Positions 11,563 to 23,754 are shown, numbered from the stretch's first letter. The stretch is DNA of 64,000 bases from Diphasiastrum complanatum (GCA_029204225.1 CM055106.1:39521827-39585826), one strand, 5' to 3'. Translations and numbers: made by a program. The notes: generated from the letters alone by a model not told the origin.

Positions 11563-11905
11563 TTGATTAGGATAATGAGTTGAATCAGAGAATTCCAATA
11601 GAATGATCTCATCTACAATGTTCAATCACTCATCCTTATTCTCCACACCCTCTTTTTAATTTATAGACGTGAGAGATGACTCTTTTTCCTCTCTCTAGAG
11701 TCATATAGCCCTAAAATAAAAAAAGTGAACCTTACATTACCAATTTGGTCCATATGGCCACTTTTTTTAATGACCAAATGTACTTGGAACCATCTAAAAT
11801 CAGTTTTATAAAATGATTTCACATGTGTGAAAAAGCCTTATGAAGTTTATTTACAAATTTGGCCTCTAGAATATCTAAAATAGCCAGGTACTAGTTGACA
11901 ATTTT
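11563..11905 (+). repeat. Dispersed repeat R2, copy a
   Basis: Shares CACACCCT, GAGAGATGACTCT, TCATATAGCCCTAAAATA, ATATGGCCA and TTGGCCTCTAGAAT with copies at 20400-20515 (same strand, partial) and 20925-21200 (inverted). It directly follows the copia relic, so it could be LTR-derived. Unnamed family. Confidence 0.7.
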
Positions 11906-12564
11906 TCATAATGCATAATATGTTCAAATCTTATTTCGAAACAAACAATGACTTTGCAAATACACCTCTTAATGAAGAAGTCCATGGAGAAACTTATATG
12001 GGGATGAGGATGAGATTTCATTACATAAAGAGGTGGATACCCCTTTGTATCTAGGTGCATCCATTTCTCGACTGACAACATAAATTCTTATTCTAAACCT
12101 TCTAGCAACATACAAATGGAGTGACCATAGTGTCACATCATTCGGGTAGGTATTTAACATGTAACACGATGTAGGTATATTATAACTTATTTAAAAGTTT
12201 TTTTTTTTCATTTCCTAACACACATTACTATTTTTATTTTATTGCAAAGAATACTTCTAGAAAAAAGAAAAAAGTGATATCTAAAACATGAAAAAAAACA
12301 CAAAAAACAACGAAAATGCTTGGAATGGATTACCAGACAATGCATGCATGTCTAGAAGATCATGTTTTATACCAATTTCATGGAATTTTAATGTGGACAA
12401 TGCACAATTATCTCAGATTAAGTAAATGTATATATTATCATATGAATAGATTTTGTTAATGTGTAAGTAGATATTTTATTTTATTATGTCTTGGTTTGAG
12501 AATATGTCATCTTTTATATCATATATATTTGTTCTATGAGCTATGCAAGTTTTACTACATCAGG
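11906..12564. other. Gap between copia relics, no gene seen
   Basis: A/T-rich sequence with short spurious frames only. Confidence 0.6.
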
Positions 12565-13041
12565 CTATAATGCATGTTACATTTGTGGGAAATCTCTTGG
12601 AACAACAAGAAGCAAAATTTGACTGCATTTTCTTCGATAAAGATTGAATACATTGTTGTCGCACATGTTGCAAAAGAAGCTATATGGTTAAGATGTCTAT
12701 TGTTAGATATCAATCTTAGTCAGTTACAAGAAACTTCTATGTTTTGTGACAATTAGAGTACAATTGTTTTATTTGTTGATCCCATGTATCATTTCTGGAG
12801 CAAGCACATTGAGATAAAATATCATTTTGTCAGAGAGATTTTACTTGAAAGGGAAATTATTCTAATCTTTTGTAGAACAGAGTTCATGATAGTGGATATA
12901 TTTACTAAAGCATTATCGTTCGATAATCATCCTAAGTTTAGCAATATGCTCAACTTAATACCTCGATTTTTATGGGTTCACATTCTAAGGAAGAGTGTTT
13001 CATTTTATAATGTGGGATTGCTCTCTACTCACATTTTTTAG
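12565..13041 (+). pseudogene. Ty1/copia RNase H fragment
   Basis: A single reading frame broken by one stop at 12757-12759. The N-terminal part reads ISWNNKKQNLTAFSSIKIEY and AKEAIWLR. After the stop come KHIEIKYHFVRE, RTEFMIVDIFTKAL and a short tail. These are the typical copia RNase H landmarks (ISWxSKKQ, AEY, KHI-I-YHF-RE, DIFTK). The D of the usual AEY/D motif region is changed, and the frame is not linked to an intact RT. Confidence 0.8.
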
Positions 13042-13619
13042 ACAGTGTCGAAGGATTTGAGACCATTTGTAGAAACAAAATCTGCAAGTTGAGTGTAGCG
13101 TATGTAACTCGTCAATGACATTTAGATATCACATCGAAAAACAAATCCTCACTTTGCTGCTATATTATAGAAGATGGATAAAATGCAAAAATGAGTGGAA
13201 GCCACTTGATCGAAATTTTGCAATAAACCATCAAGAGCAACTTTAAATAACAGTGAAAAAAAATGACAACATTCTTGCTATGGTCGAGGTTGAGGAAAAT
13301 GGTGTCTCAATCACATTCGATCGGAACAAGACATGTTGCAATTCGATCTACCTCAGTACTATCAATTTCGATTGAATGGTGTCAAGGTACATTATGCCAT
13401 ATGAAAAATTTATTTTTTTATATTTCTTAGTTAATCATTTTTATAGGATAAATGAACTTAAACAATTTTTCTTGTGCAGATAAGAGCAAGGCAAGAAAAG
13501 CATATAAAATACAAAGACATAGGAACATCCATCGTCCATAGAATTTGAACAATGCAATTTTATATTATGTCATATGATTTTTTGTACGCATCTTGATTGA
13601 TAATATATGAACCGCTCAA
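13042..13619. other. Intergenic, no gene seen
   Basis: A/T-rich sequence downstream of the copia fragment; no frame or repeat that I can assign. Confidence 0.55.
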
Positions 13620-14690
13620 CTTGAATATCATTGTTCAAGTCGAGGGTCATTCTGTTCTATGATCTCTAAATCCATTTGTCCAGTTGGAAGTAACTTTGGT
13701 GGAGAACACTCTACAATTGAAACAGGATCTGAATTTTCGATCACAAGCTTTATTGTCTCCTACCGAAAATACACTATCTCCATTGGGGAGACCTTCGGGC
13801 ATCTGAACTGAAAAAAAAAAAAAACACAAGTACATGTTATTAATCAAGGATAAGTTATAAGGAATTAGGAATATCTGAATGTTATTGTTAACTAATAGAT
13901 TACCTCCAGCAGATTCAGAAGCTTATCTTGTTGTGCAAGCCAATTGAAAAAATATTTGGCATTGAATATCGTATACCAACCACAGTTGACATAATCAAGC
14001 TGCTGGGAGGACTGTAATATTCAAATATATACGAAAGTTAGTAACAGAATTTAAACTTTATGCAATATCGGATCAACGCGCACGAGATGATATTAAAATT
14101 TACAAAGACAACAAGCGCGTGTCGAACCGATATCAAGAAAATATTGACAAAATGTTGGATTAGCGCGCGCGATATGCTCTTGGTAAATTACAAACACTAA
14201 AAGCGCACGTCGAACCGATATTAAAAAATTCTTACCTCTGCATCAACCATTTTGAGCTTCGTATAGGCTGTTGCACCTGGTACTAGAAAGAGTTCCAGAA
14301 TTTTCTTGATATAGCTCCTCGCTATTTTGTGGGTGTGTGTAATATAGTTCATCTTTAGACAAATTGGATTACACACCCTCATCATTGACGTATAAGGATA
14401 GCACATATAAGCTCCAGTGATCACTGCAATTAGAAAACAATATGTTTTTGAGAATATATATAAAATCACTATTCATATGGAAAAATCATCTTAATAAAAT
14501 TTAAAAATTAACTTACTTGGTTATGTATGGGAGCACAAGTAGTGGAGTCCCCAATCTGACATACTTAAGCATATCAACGTGTAGACTTTTGAAATCAGGA
14601 AAGTTTGCAACCATGAATTATAAGGAAAACAATGCGACTTCTATAAACAATGGTGTTTGGAAAAACTCCATCCAATATTGAATGCTGCCC
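13620..14690 (-). pseudogene. Intron-containing C48 (Ulp1-like) cysteine protease, transposon-type, decayed
   Basis: Four minus-strand segments join at plausible GT-AG sites. The exon ending at 14517 (…LGTPLLVLPYIT) uses donor GTAAGT. The exon 14423-14236 splices to NDHWSLYVLSLYV and ends KLKMVDAE before GTAAGA. The exon 14011-13904 reads SSQQLDYVNCGWYTIFNAKY and ends LLNLLE before GTAATC. The last segment, from about 13812, follows a T-run acceptor. DHW and QQLDYVNCGWY match the His and Gln/Cys regions of C48 peptidases, which cleave SUMO-type conjugates and are often captured by plant DNA transposons. A frame change inside the second exon and a stop in the last one mark it as broken. The first exon was not found. 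The neighbouring unknown genes suggest one shared element. Confidence 0.6.
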
Positions 14691-14870
14691 TCCCCCCCCC
14701 CCCTCCTACATTGTCTCCTAACATGTTGCCATAGAATCAAAATGCAAGACGAACTCGCCGAACCGATATCGCAAATGGAAGTCTGGATAGCAGTCGACAA
14801 CGGATGGGCGCACGAGAGTCTGGGAGGGAAGCTGAGCAGTTCCGTCGGGCGTGCTGAACCGATACCGCAT
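14064..14870. repeat. Short GC-rich motif repeats (CGAACCGATAT)
   Basis: CGAACCGATAT occurs at 14123-14133, 14211-14221 and 14759-14769, with a variant TGAACCGATAC at about 14855. Each is near a GCGCAC or GCGCGC element. The 14068-14230 part looks like two units of about 85 bp. This GC-rich, CpG-rich pattern stands out from the A/T-rich surroundings and partly sits in an intron of the C48 relic. Confidence 0.6.
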
Positions 14871-15306
14871 ATGAATATAGATGATTACAAACTGAAAGCA
14901 AAAATTTTTAAGCATCGTGCAATTAATTATATAGTGCCAAATTCCCTAATGATTGTCGTGGTGGTGGTTGCGAATATCGATGCACGGTTAATTGAGATCA
15001 ATAAATTTGAAATCTTCCGTAATATTCAAAATCAAATCATTAATAAATGTCCTCGGTCATCACGTATCAATGATCGACAAAGCTGATTATGAGGATAATC
15101 ATGAACTATGAGACAACTACAACAATTAAAAGACATTTAATTGACCAAGACTACAATTGATTTCATGACAAATGTAGTTATGTGATTAAGTTAGATAGGC
15201 CATAAATATCAAAAGAATTTTGATATTATATCTTCAAAATAACTTTAGATTTCGACATCCTTGTTAAGGCCCAATAACGAATTGACGCGCACCAAACAAT
15301 TGGAAA

Positions 15307-16881
15307 ATGGTCAGTCTTCTGAATCCGATATCAGATTCAATGTGGCTAGTTCCTCTAAGTCCTCAAAAACCAAACTTTTGGATTTTTTTGAATGCTAGTG
15401 ACATTCCATCAAAGAAACTAGAGTATTTTTCAAGTATTTTTTTTGCACCTTTTGATATCGATAAGCTACTTTATCAGAATCGTTATAATTTACTTGTTCT
15501 TCTTGATAATTCTTCTCAGATTATTAGTACTCATATTAAGAATATAGATAGTTTTTGTTTTGTTCATTTTCATGACCTTGTACATTCCCAACTGTCCTCT
15601 AAACACAAACATGATAGAAAGTACGCAAACCTGCATGAAAATTCTAAGAGAAATATATATTGTGATATTCACAAAAGAAAATATTGCCTTCTAATAAAAG
15701 GTATGGCGTTTGTCTTTTATAAATCTGTTGAAATTCCAGATGATGAGTTTGTTGGATCTTTTGTTGTTCCCATGATTGAAGCATCTGCATCTGCTCCAGA
15801 CGATGTAGATGAAGTTGATACTGATATAAATCTGAAGCTTCTATGGCTTCAGATTATCAGAAAACTCTCCCTCGTTCTATAATTCTCTCTGACTCTCTTC
15901 CATCTGCATCTCCCATTAATCCATTAGCTCTACTCGATGTTTCTGTATATTTTATACATAATGACAGTTATATTTCTTTTAATGATATAGAAAATGTTTT
16001 GAATATGAGAGAGGATGAAATCCTCTCAATTTTTGCACAACATTTATCTGAATTTTTTGACATTATTGATTACACATATGATGATCTTAAAAGTGAGATA
16101 GATTATGATAAAGATGGCAATTGAAAATCTGGCAATGAGGCATTGGAGGCCATAATTGAAAAATCGAAAGTCTATGAAAAAACTTTGTCACGGAGGAGGA
16201 ATTATTGGAATTCCAACAAAAATATTCATTAAGGACTCAATATATCCCCTCGAGCAATGTAGAGGCCATTGGAGGACATGACATTAGTAGAACAAACGTC
16301 GTTGAATACGATGATTATGATTTGGTAAGTAGATATTATATTGGTATTGATATTGTGCAGTTTTCTTTATTCAAACATTGTGTTGAAGTTTGAGTTTGCA
16401 TTGTTATCCATCATTATAAATTTATTTTCTTGACTCCTTTACAGGATGCTATTGAAATAAATGCCTTTGGTATGAGACATGGAGGTGTCCGAGGTATATC
16501 AGTTGGGAGAAAAGATGTGTCTCTATTTCATTATTTGAAAAACTTTCAAAATATTGAGATTTCTATTATCATTCATCTTTTAATCCATATGGTACCACCG
16601 TCATTATGGCCATCAAGTCATATTTTGTTTGTTCAGGAGGCCATACGTACGCCAGAGGAACATATAAAATGATTTTTGTGAAAAGGGATTTGGCCATTAA
16701 AATATTGGGTTATACTCCTAATGGGACTACAAAAAGATCATCTGCAATGGCCCTTTATTCGGGTTACATTGATATGAGCAAAAGGAATAATTTAGAATTT
16801 TTGGATCTATATGAAAGGAGATTATTCCTTCATGACAACACGATCCGTCTAAATCTTGAAGAGGATGATGATAAAAATTAA
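15307..16881 (+). pseudogene. Unidentified transposon-associated gene, one intron, several frame breaks
   Basis: About 480 codons of protein-like sequence that I cannot assign. The first frame, 15307-15825, contains FNASDIP-like and FVFYKSVEIPDDEFVG segments. It shifts near 15830 into a second frame (ASDYQKTLPRSIILSDSL, then an acidic stretch), with a stop at 16122. Near 16190 it shifts again (FQQKYSLRTQYIPSSN). A GTAAGT donor at 16325 and a TTTACAG acceptor ending at 16444 join VVEYDDYDL to DAIEINAFGMRHGGVRG. A last shift near 16560 leads to SYFVCSGGHTYARGTYKM, and the frame ends at 16881. The consistent open frames and a clean intron argue for a once-real gene. It is convergent with the minus-strand unknown gene at 17434-18890. 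Confidence 0.5.
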
Positions 16882-17433
16882 ACAATCTTCTGTAGTAAAT
16901 TATTGATATATTACAAGGATCTCTCTTTTGTTATGAATTTGAATGCCTTAACATTTGGCAAGTTTTTGGCTTGATATCTAAATTGTGCTCTTCTGTAAAA
17001 CCACTGAAAAAGTTGAACTAAATATTTATTTTTTGAGTTGTGTCCTTCATGATTTGTAGCTCTATGAAATGCTCCTCTTGCTTGTCAATGTGATTTTTCC
17101 ATGCCTTGTGATGACCAGATACTTAAGCTCCCATATTCATGTGCAAAATAAGTTGCATGATGAAGAAAGATGTGCTGCAAACAAGAGTTGAAATAGGCTA
17201 CATCAGTAGAAATAAGTATAATCATGAATGAGATAAGTACCATATAGTGAGATAGATCAGTACCATGTAATGTGTAACGTAATCTTCTCCCCAACAATCT
17301 CGTACAAATTTTACAAATGTGGAGCAATGATTTTGCAAAGTACTCATATCTTCTGATGATAGGTTTTCTTTCCTGATGACACCTATGAGTTTGTCTAAGT
17401 TGTTTCACACTTGTTTCTTTTTAACTCGATTAC
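16882..17433. other. Spacer between two convergent unknown genes
   Basis: A/T-rich spacer. A minus-strand donor GTAAGT just left of 17434 suggests the minus gene may continue into this stretch, but I could not assign further exons. Confidence 0.4.
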
Positions 17434-18890
17434 TTACTTCCAGTGTTCGTGTGGCTTGAACAATTTCTTTCCAAATTTCGTATCTGACACTAGATTCTTT
17501 ACGTGTGTGATTGGATAAGAATCTTCTTGCTTTAGCACCTCCAATTGATGGCTTATTGGAAACATTTTTTTTTTCGGAGTGTCTGTCACTTTTTCAATGG
17601 TGACATTCCCTTTATATAGTCCGGTCTTTGAAAGAACTTCTTCCAACCTCTTAATAGCTGCTTTAGCCACAGACTCCGGTTTATGATTCCATGCAAGGAG
17701 AATATGCAGATAAATAAGTTTTTCAATAATACGGACCTCAACATGCAATGTGCATATGTGAGCAAAATTTCTCGCCTTCCAAATGTCTCTTTATAATCTC
17801 GCCATAATTTTTTCGTGGAAATATCCATGAACGTATTTTATGGTCCTCTTTCAAGACCTGTAGAGAAGCAAGTAATGAATGACATGTTAATAAAAAGTGA
17901 CTAAGTATAACATGTTAATAACGATAGTGAAAAAGAAAATTGAACTGTATATCTGGAATGCCGGCAACCACCATATGTGATTTTCCGATTGAACACTAAA
18001 TGTTCGATCATCTGTATCTGAAATTTTGTTCATCAAAGTGAGACTCACTCGTTCCAACTTTTGACCTTTGATGATTTCGGATTCATCCAATTTTATTACA
18101 ATAATGATCTTTCCATTTACTTGATGTTCGTCTAGTTTACAGAATCGAATAATGTATTTTAGAACATTTTCAATATCAAGAAAAATATTATTGCAATCGT
18201 TGTAATTGCACTCACCATATTCTGATTTATATAATTCAATTATATAAAGTGGTTGGCCAACTACTTTGAACATTCCGTCATTATAATAATTTCTTGCTAA
18301 TCTTATCCGATATGGATGAGGAAGATAAGTTTTCTTTACCATCACTTGAGAAAAGGCTTCTTTAACTAATCTAAAAAAAGTAGAATAAGCATTTCTGCTA
18401 ATTCCAGAAACATCACATGCACCTAGTATCACATTTGCATCTAAGTAAGTTTGAACCTTATTCAAAACAGTCTCTGCGATTTCATTTTTCATTTTTTCAA
18501 ACCGAGCATTTTTCATCATTGCTTTTGTTGACTTTCTTGGTAAAACATGACTTTTATATCAACGACAGATTTTAAACCACCGCATCGCAACTTCTCTATG
18601 GATTCTAACATTTCTTGGTTTGATCCCTAAAGAGTAGTGATTGTAGCATTCAACTCTGATATAGCATGCTTGAGTGCATTGTTTTCAGCACTAGTGTGTT
18701 GCACATAATGAAACACCTGTTGATTTGCACATTGCAATTGTTGATTAGCAAAATGTAATTACTGATTAAGACAAGATATGCTATGCATTCCAATATCACG
18801 CAACCTTTGACAATATCTAAGTAATGCGCTATTTCCTTCATATACAAATCTGAGAATTAAAATTCTGTTATGGACTTAAAATTTGGACAC
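17434..18890 (-). pseudogene. Unidentified transposon-associated gene (HTH-like and KLDE motif), intron-containing
   Basis: A polar, coiled-coil-like segment at about 18880-18650 (includes SAENNALKHAISELNA) precedes a 210-codon frame, 18519-17887. That frame has a possible helix-turn-helix (ACDVSGISRNAYSTFFRLVK), then VIKLDESEI, LERVSLTLMNKI and FSVQSENHIWWLPAFQ. The frame then continues, after an intron whose donor is ATATAC instead of GTATAC, at about 17857 (VLKEDHKIRSWIFPRKNYG). After a shift it runs through 17748-17434 (AKAAIKRLEEVLSKTGLY; ending KPHEHWK before GTAAGT). The conserved-looking KLDE and WWL blocks resemble what one would expect of a transposase-like core, but this is inference. 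The family was not recognised. Confidence 0.5.
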
Positions 18891-20399
18891 AAATTCGTAG
18901 CTGGATTATTAGAATAAATTGATCCATCCACCCACAAATCTATATTGTTATGATTATTCATTCTCAATATTGTAGCAACATTATCTACAGCTTTCAAATT
19001 TTTCTTAATAATTAGAGTGCTGTAGTGGGTTTCTTCCTTGCCTAACCTGAATCCAAGATCTAATCAATCTAGCATCCAAGAGACGAAGTTAGTTGTCACG
19101 CATAGATTCGTTCCCATGAGAGTGATAGTATGATTTAGATTTCAGCATGAATGGAAGATTCTCATCTAGCTCTATAATCCATTAACCTTAAGTATTAACA
19201 CTACATCCACTAACACCAATAACAATCAGATCCAACAATTAGCAAAACACAAATAAAGCATGAGAGATGGAGGAAAAGTGAAAGAGAGCAAGGACATTCA
19301 TCAATCCATTTCACAAGAGAACCAATTTGCTTTATTGAAATGAGAAAATGAACATGTGTAGAAATTCGAGTTGGTCCTTTTTTATAATAGAGAGGATGAC
19401 CCTGGCCTCTGAATCCTAGTGGTCCATTTTTGCCTCCCCGATTATTCAAATTTCAAAAAGAGTGGGAACCATCCAAATTGGAGAGAAACCCAACTTTATT
19501 CACTAACTTGACATTTAGGCTCTACGACATTAAAAGTCTCGCAAAAAGACCTAAAGTCCTTTTATTGACTTTCTAATTATCAAATAACTATCTAATCATC
19601 GAGTTGGACTTACACATGCAGGGTGCCAAATCCCTCTCACTTATGCAAAATCTGACACAGATAAAGCTATGGTAAACTCGACGAAGATTTCTGACACAAG
19701 AAAATACAGTTTATGTAGTTTGACGAGGGTAAAAATCAAGATTTTCTATGATTTGGACAAGAAGAATGTTCGCCGAACTCAAAAATAGTATTTTTATTAT
19801 AAAGAGAATGTTCTGGAAACTCGACGAAGGTTCTGGCAAAGGATCAAGAGTAATACTGGTATTTTTGTAAAAAAAAAGTGACTTTTTTGACAAAAATATG
19901 GCAATATGACAACTGATCTTTTAAAAAACCCTTCTATTTTTGGCATTATTCTTCGCCGACCTGGCAGTAAATAGATCTGAATCACACCTATGCACAATGA
20001 ATCGGATGAAGGTTCTTTTTCTGTATTTTTAGAGTTTTTGTGATTTTTTGGTGTTTTTTGATATGTGAAAGAATTAGACCAAATGATGATCCTAAAGTTA
20101 GATCTAGGCCTAGAACAATAGCACCAACAACAAATGTTAGACTAGTCAAGCTGGCTAGTTTGATCAAAGCACCTACAAAATGGAAATAGAATCAAAAGAT
20201 TTACAAGAGTTTCTAAAGTTTGAACCTAAGGCTCTATACATAGGACATACAATAGCAAAATATCATTTAATGATCATCAATATGCACATCTATCAAGCAT
20301 TCAACACAATTTCTACACAAATGTAGAAAAGAACCAAATATGATATGATAATATTGCTCCAAAATGTTTCACAAATGGAAATGAACAATGGCTCTACTT
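18891..20399. other. Intergenic, no gene seen
   Basis: A/T-rich. At 19676-19843 short degenerate repeats of ACTCGACGAAGRTT recur, which might be remnants of an LTR or TRIM. No coding frame is supported. Confidence 0.5.
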
Positions 20400-20515
20400 T
20401 TTCATGCTTTAAGGCTGTTTATAGGTGTGAGAGATGACTCTCTCTCATCTCTCTAGTGTCATATAGCCCTAAAATAATAATATTAACCTACCAAATTTAG
20501 TCCACATGGCCAGAT
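20400..20515 (+). repeat. Dispersed repeat R2, copy b (partial)
   Basis: Contains GTGAGAGATGACTCTCTCTC, TCATATAGCCCTAAAATAAT and CACATGGCCA, matching copy a at 11655-11765. Confidence 0.65.
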
Positions 20516-20689
20516 TTCATCAGATAAAGGCCATATTGTGGGACTTCAGGTCTATCACTTCCAGCTTACTATGAGATCAGAGACAGATACCACTGTCTAT
20601 ATCGGGACACTCCACTCACGCTTGGTTCCTTCTTTGCCTATCCAGATGCGAGAGATATTCTCTTTGAGATCTTCACTTCTGTCAGTTGA

Positions 20690-20880
20690 TCAGGATGTTG
20701 ACCGCAGCCAGCCACATATTACGCTTTTCTTTTAGAAAAGAACTAGGGAGGATACTTCGAATAGTGAGATTGACATTCCAGCTCATCAACCGAAGCTCCA
20801 GCGTCTTCCTCGACCATCCAGAGTTCATCACCAGAGGCCACCATGTGCCTCACACCAAATCACACAATTTCTCTCTCTCA
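20690..20880 (+). pseudogene. Possible copia integrase-RT linker fragment
   Basis: The frame after a stop at about 20733 reads SNSEIDIPAHQPKLQR followed by LPRPSRVHHQRPP. This fits the acidic-to-basic linker that precedes the copia RT (…RRSSRVRRPP). It is sandwiched between two inverted copies of repeat R2. Short and weak. Confidence 0.35.
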
Positions 20881-20924
20881 TATCTCTCTAAAAATAATAA
20901 ATTATTATTGTAATAAGCTATCCA

Positions 20925-21200
20925 TGTGTGAGAATTTTGATGTACAATATTTACGAGTTTGACCTCTAAAATGTCCAAATTAACCAAGTAGTATGTTGAC
21001 AATCACAAGATACACAAATGGCCTTGATGTAATTTGGCCATATGGATCAAAATTGCTAATGCAAGATCCAATTTTTTTTATATTTTAGGGCTATATGAAT
21101 CTAAAGAGATTAGAGAGAGTCATATCTTCATGCATATAAATAGCAAGAAGGGTGTGGAAAAAAGTTCGAGTGATTGAAGATTGGAAATAAGATCATTCTT
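20925..21200 (-). repeat. Dispersed repeat R2, copy c (inverted)
   Basis: Reverse complement of copy a, with CCACACCCTT, ATGACTCTCTCTAATCTC, TCATATAGCCCTAAAATA, ATATGGCCAAATTACATC and GGACATTTTAGAGGTC. With copy b it gives a back-to-back R2 pair around the copia linker fragment. Confidence 0.7.
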
Positions 21201-22640
21201 TTGTTTTGATTTTGCTCATTTCTCTATATTAGTCTTGGTGATAAATGCAATAGCTAGTTTTGGATGCTATTGATAAATAATGCATTAATGGCTTTATAGC
21301 TACTATATGACATGTTCATAGAGAGTTTAAGATCTAATGAAAAATTTTATAAGATTCTATTTTTGTCATTTCAAACATGCATGATGTCTATTTGATCTTA
21401 TAAGCAAATCTATGAGTGTTTTGTCTAGTTTTTGGATAGTGGAGGCTTGTGCATTCTCTCTTGGCCTAGATCTAATGTTTGAATCTGATTTGAATCTTTA
21501 TTTTTCACATGCATTGCTTAATCATGTTGTGTCTCATCATTATTAGAATCAATATTGTCACTTTTAAGATTTGTATTGTTGAAATTGAAAGCTTTCTGTT
21601 TGATGCATGATGATGCAATGATGGCTTTCCATTTAAATTTTGGTCAACCTCTCTACAAGGGAGAATTCTTATCTTGTAGTTAGTGCATGATTTTGAAACA
21701 TAGAAATTACTTCATTGGCTAATGAAGATGACACAACCTGTCCACAAAATTAATCTATTAATCCTAAATTCTAAAAAACGGCCTTTCACAAATTTATGCC
21801 ATCATAGGAACTAAAAAATTCAATATGTTGTTATTATTTCGTTTATTCCTATCGATAACTTGACAATCGTCCTGCTGCAGAACTTTGTGCAAAGGGAAAA
21901 CAAAAGCTACTAAGGACATGATAGGCATCAATCAACAATGGAACAAGCTTGGAGCACTTCTGCAAATTGAAGATCTGGAAGTGAAATCCAACAAGTCGAC
22001 GCACATATTGGATGAGGCTAAACTCGAATGTAGAACGAAGTACTAGAGCTGCCACCATGCAGGCAGCAAGTTGCAAGTGCAATCAGGCTAATTACAGATC
22101 ATCTGGCTGATTATTCCTACCGTGGAGTATACAAACCTTACTCATGTTGATTGTGAAATTTCTTCATTGAAAATTTGTAGTTGTGTTTTCAGGTCTTCTT
22201 GTGATCATTGGAAGCGTATTATGGTATATATATGGATTGGAGCATTTATGTGATATGTTCCAGAATGAGAACGAGGTTGCCATCCCACTTCATCTCTCTT
22301 AACTCTTAATGCTCCATGGTAGGCAGTTCATGGTACTATAGTTAGGAGCGATGTGGTTTGGGAATCATTGTGCCACTATGTTCCGAATAAACTTAGAGGA
22401 AAATGGTTGACAACAGCCGCTAATGTAAATTTGTTTTACTATTTGTGTAATTTTTTAATATGTTCAACATAGATATTCAGGTGATTTGAGATCAAAGTTA
22501 TTTTTTTCTAATATATATGATTAATTAGTTTCAAATAAATAACAGTATAAGTTTAAGATATTTTATTACATAATGTGCATTTTGACATAAAGGAGGGGCA
22601 AGGTCTATTGAAAAAAACTTGACTATTAAGAAACTGTAAA
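21201..22640. other. Intergenic, no gene seen
   Basis: A/T-rich; small frames on either strand have no recognisable motif. Confidence 0.6.
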
Positions 22641-22659
22641 CAAATTGGACATTATGAAA

Positions 22660-22800
22660 TTTTTTTGACACTATGTTTATTGTTTCTAATAGTGTCTTTT
22701 TTTGTAGAATGCATGTAAGATGTCTACTATATATGGGATGAAGAATTGATCGACTTTTCATATATGCATCTTGAAAACTACGTGATTGATGGTTGGTGAC
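22660..22800 (+). repeat. Dispersed repeat R3, copy a
   Basis: About 120-140 bp shared with 32020-32140 in the same orientation. Common strings are GGATGAAGAATTGATCGACT, TTTTCATA, ATGCATCTTGAA and ATTGATGGTTGG. It is followed at 22820-22905 by a short imperfect tandem of GAATATTGATCGT-like units. Confidence 0.8.
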
Positions 22801-23193
22801 GATTATCTAAAATCGTGAATATTGAGAAGCAATTATCCTGAATATTGATCGTGATTTTTGTGAATATTGATCGTGAATATTGTGAATACACGTGAATATT
22901 GTGTCGTAAATTGGTGGTCGTGAGCGCAACGGAGGCTCAGTTGCTCAGAGCGTAGGCCTGTAGGAATGGAAATGCAACAATTAGCAGCAAAAATATTCAA
23001 GTAGAAGAATTCATACAGTTTGCGCAAATGAACGACGCAATAGTGAGACAAAAATTGCACTCTGATTAAAAATATCAACTGTGAGTACAATGGCTTGAAG
23101 TAATAACTTCAGCTTGATGAGCGTGAGAACACTGGCTACAGATAACTTTGATTGAAAAAGAAATTCCAAAAATTAACACTTACATAGCTTGAT

Positions 23194-23470
23194 TCAGCAG
23201 ATTGGGCCTTGGTTGTATAAAAATACAAATCCAAAAGTTGATTTTTTGGTGTCAACATCTCCTGCCCAATCCGCATCTGTGTAGGCTTCAAGGATATTGG
23301 CGGTTTGGCTGCCTCCATAGCAGATGCTTAGAGTTGTCGTTGCTTGAATGTACTTCATGACCGTTGTTAGCACTTTCCAATGAGCTATGCCTAGATTTGA
23401 CAGGAACTGGCTGAGTGTATTGATCGAATATGAATTGATATCTTTCACAATATCAAATCGATATCATTAG
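23194..23470 (-). pseudogene. Ty1/copia RT-RNase H junction fragment
   Basis: The minus-strand frame contains INTLSQFLSNLGIAHWKVLT, KYIQATTTLSICYGG and AYTDADWAGDVDTKKSTFGF. This is the typical copia block (HW--- -R-LRY, DADWAGD, RRSTSG). It ends after the frame GFVFLYNQGPI, just before the usual ISWxSKKQ. It is an isolated fragment with no RT core or LTR nearby. Confidence 0.8.
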
Positions 23471-23754
23471 ATACTTTTCATAGTATCATATTTTTTAATT
23501 TGTGGTATCAAATTTCAGTATCAGATAGTTGATTTCCAATTGTACCTCTCTCTTAACGTCATCGACAACTAAAACAAATTTCAAAAATTTTCCAAGTCTA
23601 TGAAAATGCTTGGCTTATAGATTATATCAAAGAAAAAGTTTAGATTGATACCAACTTGCGAAGGAGACATGCAAGCCATTCGATCCACCCACACACTACT
23701 AGCATCAACTCGATCATGGTAGCACTTGCTAGATGCTACAAGACAACCCTAGTC

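Noticed and set aside
15307-18890. Endogenous large DNA virus or Polinton remnant
   Set aside because: A C48-like protease is compatible, but no DNA polymerase, packaging ATPase, capsid or retroviral-type integrase is visible, and the genes contain introns.
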